Assembly: GCA_034766995.1 (NCBI GenBank)
Contig: CM068314.1
Location: forward strand, 34,898,208 to 34,962,207
DNA: 64,000 bases
Direction: 5' to 3'
Source of the DNA: Acanthacorydalis orientalis
Taxonomy: Eukaryota > Arthropoda > Insecta > Megaloptera > Corydalidae
Part shown: in pieces, positions 60,876 to 64,000 of the stretch
How the letters are laid out: each line of letters opens with the position of its first letter
How positions within the stretch are numbered: the first letter of the stretch is position 1
The notes under the pieces: generated by a model
What the model was told of the DNA's origin: nothing
Database searches by the model: none
The model's input: only the letters and a program-made list of their open reading frames with translations
Translations under genes and position numbers: made by a program

Positions 60876-62122
60876 CAAATTAAACTTGTTTTAAGAATAA
60901 AGTAATTATTAATTAGTTATAAATATAAAATTCTCTTTGAACTTGAATTGATTTTCGTTAAGATTTTTTTTAAAAGAAGTATTTTTCAACCAAACCTATA
61001 TTTATTAAAGGTTTATAGATACCAACGACTGTATTTTTTCTTTTTATTTCGACTTCGGTATAAATTTTAAGACGTTTACAACGAAATATCCACACCATAG
61101 TGTTATTAGTTGATGTGGGTAACAGACAATGGCTTTGAGAGAGAGTTAATCCGTAGATTTATGGGAACTGTGAATAAGCACGCCTTTCGTGTACATTGAA
61201 CGTTTTCAGAAGTGCGTACTAACTTCTGGAAAATGTGTTTACATAATTAAAAACTTTCAAAATTCCTGTAGCTACTAAGCTGTAATTTTGTGTTTTATGA
61301 GTAACATTAATGGAAACATATGTGATAAAACCAGAGTGTCGTTTGTGAAAAACATGTTATTTTAGAGGATTTCAAAATGTGTTGTTCATAAACTGCTAAA
61401 GGGTTTATGATCGGCTATAAAGCGATTTTAAAAAGGATAATTATTAGGAAGGATAAGTATGAGTAATTTTTGGGGTTTTTTAACACAGTATATAACGTTA
61501 TATTGATTGATAATTCATTAATTTTGTACTAAGTACAAATATTTATAAAACAAAAAAGTTATATTATCAAAAAAATACCCTTTTAAAATAGTATTAAATT
61601 TAAATATAAATTATCAGTAAAAAGGTGTAATTGTTTAAGGAGAAAATGACATAAAATACAACTTTATTCTATAAATCATTTTTCTTAAATATTAAACTCT
61701 AAAAGAACCTTTATAAATAATAAAACAGAATAACTCAAACCAACTAAATTTTTAATAAATGCCTTATAAAAAATATAATAGTCTCTTTTTGCACAAAAAA
61801 AAATGTTCCCCCGTTTATAAGTAAATGATCAAAATAATTTCATTGCTTGCAGTTCGCATGCTGCCATAGTTTCAATTAATTCGTTCAATGTATTTCACAT
61901 GCACAACCACTTCCGTTCCTTAACTTCCGTTGAATTTCGTATTTGTCTTGAAATATTTTATTTCTCTTTTTCAGTAATTATTTTCAGTCATTTAATTAAA
62001 TAATAAAATTGAGAGAAAGGAAAAGTAAGAACTTGCTAGACTATCAAATATTTTAAATGCAAATATTATATTAACTAATCAATAAGAAACGTGTTTATTT
62101 TTCATTCCATTATACCTTAATG

Positions 62123-62126
<4 letters not shown>
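60872..62126. other. AT-rich non-coding stretch
   Basis: A less AT-rich patch at 61080-61240 carries the inverted repeat TTTTCAGAAGT...ACTTCTGGAAAA (about 61206-61236). No gene seen. Confidence 0.5.
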
Positions 62127-62169
<43 letters not shown>

Positions 62170-62240
62170 ATATCAATATATATAATTATATTAATATATA
62201 TAATTGTTTATATCTAATATATATATATATATATATATAA
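62127..62240. repeat. TA-rich cluster
   Basis: Two TA runs with imperfect AATTATAT/ATATAATT symmetry between them. Confidence 0.9.
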
Positions 62241-62545
62241 GGTGTAAAAATTAATTCTATCCCTATAAATTAAATCAATTATAACTCTATTCTAAAATAA
62301 AATATTTTCTCGTCGTTGAGGGATTTTGAAGTGCTATCCTCGACATTTAAAAACACTATATTTTTGACAAGCAGTTGACATAACCTCACAAAACAGTAGT
62401 GAACACAATGACGTCAAATAAGCAGCATGTTAGGCATTGCATACTTTTGTATTCTAGTTGAAAAAATGCTGTCAACACCGCGGGAATTATTTTTCAGCTT
62501 TTGGCGAAGATGTTGAATGCATAAAATATGCAAAGATGCTAAAAC

Positions 62546-62547
<2 letters not shown>

Positions 62548-62610
<63 letters not shown>
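62548..62610. repeat. (TA)n microsatellite
   Basis: Long TA run. Confidence 0.95.
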
Positions 62611-62612
<2 letters not shown>

Positions 62613-63068
62613 CTGCTTATATTACAAATTTTTTTCTATACTTCATTATTTACTTAATGAAGTTTTCTATAAACGTTGGATTGATCATCGAAAAATAGCA
62701 ATGTAACTTGCCGGAAATCCTAATCTTGTACGATGTTTTTTTTTCTCCCTAATGTTCTTTTTTCCTGTTACATCTACAACATATCTATCAACGCTTGAAT
62801 GATCTACTTAAGAATTCTTTTACCATCAGTTTGTATAAAATCCTTCTTATAAAATACTTATTTAACTAGAATCCGTTTGAAAATTCTTTTCTACCGGTGA
62901 AATTTAGTGCGAATGAAAACATACTGTATATTTCATTTCATTAATAGTAAAAGAACTACTTCTCATACTAATTTGATATATTTGTTATTTTTGTTAACGT
63001 AAATTAAAGTTTTCATATTTTACAATATAATTTTACTCAAAAGAATTTTGTCGTTTATTTTATATTCG

Positions 63069-63069
<1 letters not shown>
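62611..63069. other. AT-rich non-coding stretch
   Basis: Nothing recognised. Confidence 0.5.
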
Positions 63070-63106
<37 letters not shown>

Positions 63107-63137
63107 ATATATATATATGTATATATATATATGTATG

Positions 63138-63175
<38 letters not shown>

Positions 63176-63181
63176 TATATA
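63070..63181. repeat. (TA)n/TATG higher-order microsatellite
   Basis: TA blocks of 12-24 nt are separated at fairly regular spacing by TGTATG or TGTA. Confidence 0.95.
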
Positions 63182-64000
63182 CTCATATACTTATTGGTTA
63201 TTGTAAAAACCTTCTTTGATTTCCAATAAGTGGCAATACAATCAAATTATTGTGAATATTCTGTTCCAAAAACAAGAGTTGAATATCATTTAAAATATTG
63301 TTAACAACTATCATTTATTTTGAACTTTCGTTGTTTCGAATGAGATTTATTAAATTATTTATGACTGAAAATGAAAACATAATTTATGTTTCCAGTATAT
63401 CATGTTATTAGAATACCAAAGTGGATCAAATCACGAAAATTTTTTTAAAGTATGCGAACAGCATACAATAACTAATAAAACCGTTAGCTGATCAGTTCGA
63501 TAAAATTCAAATACACAGATTTTAATTTGTCCGATAAATTACAATTTAGCCACACTAGTCAAGGTAAAATTGATATTATTCAAAATCAAATACATGCTAA
63601 AATCAAATGTATCGAGTCAGTAATTTTCCGATAAATTGAACATTATTAATTTAATATAATTTAAAAATTTCCAAATATATGTGGTTTCAATTAGATGTTT
63701 AAATATCTCATTTACTTTAATTAATAGACTTGATCTCAGTATAATATTTCTTTCTCCAAAAAGCCATTTCTTCATCCAGTAGGTCACTACACATAAAAAT
63801 ATATTCAATAGAATAATATGATACGAAAAATAAATTGAAGTTTACCTAGTGAAATCGATGAAGAGATAAAAAAGTCTAATTTGTATTCTTGAAAAATAGT
63901 CTTGTCTATTTAGTAGAATTGGAAAGGAATAATATTTTATGGACCAATATCTGTCAGCAAAACAACATGGAACAAATTTAATTAACAATTAAATCTACTG
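63182..64000. other. AT-rich non-coding stretch to window end
   Basis: A 63-codon minus-strand frame near 63617-63808 is AT-driven. Nothing recognised. Confidence 0.5.

Overview
The window looks like non-coding DNA from an animal nucleus, most likely an invertebrate and perhaps an arthropod. It is very A+T-rich (by eye, three quarters or more), contains more than 60 (TA)n microsatellites, has no dense long open frames or operons, and carries decayed mariner, RTE-like, CR1/Jockey-like and BEL/Pao sequences. That combination fits animals, but nothing in the sequence fixes the species. I recognise no intact host gene, tRNA or rRNA. Most long open frames are either translations of (TA)n ('YIYIYI') or broken transposases.

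Layout: 1-9 kb is AT-rich filler with microsatellites, a 136-bp Helitron-like repeat at 3.1 kb beside a shuffled duplication, and a less AT-rich island at 4.2-4.6 kb with a polyglutamine-coding open frame. A 970-bp mariner on the minus strand lies at 9.1-10.0 kb. From 10 to 25 kb there is mainly (TA)n, with a four-copy 17-mer cluster at 17.6 kb, a palindromic MITE with a solo arm at 21.3-21.6 kb, and a sequence-complex segment at 22.6-23.3 kb. The most GC-rich island is at 24.9-25.5 kb. A LINE reverse-transcriptase tail lies at 30.0 kb and a second copy of the MITE at 31.4 kb. A 552-bp internally deleted mariner is at 33.7-34.2 kb, followed by a CpG-bearing island at 34.7-35.1 kb and a cluster of hairpins built on CC(A/T)6GG (CArG-like) sequences at 35.8-36.2 kb. 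A 143-nt inverted repeat is at 38.0 kb, an RTE-like 3' tail at 39.6-40.3 kb, a BEL/Pao pol fragment at 42.8-43.2 kb, a full-length but dead mariner at 45.0-46.3 kb, a second RTE-like tail at 48.6-49.1 kb, another full-length dead mariner at 51.2-52.5 kb and a second Helitron-like copy at 55.1 kb. The remainder, to 64 kb, is AT-rich filler.

There is no gene system here in the usual sense. The common theme is the relation between transposable elements and (TA)n DNA. Mariners duplicate TA, Helitrons insert at AT, and both palindromic MITEs, three of the four mariners, both RTE-like tails and both Helitron-like copies lie against or very near (TA)n tracts. The least explained structures are the CArG/hairpin cluster, the palindromic MITE family and the short GC-richer islands, which are the best places to look for conserved exons or control elements. 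All homology calls are from reading translations by eye; no search was run.
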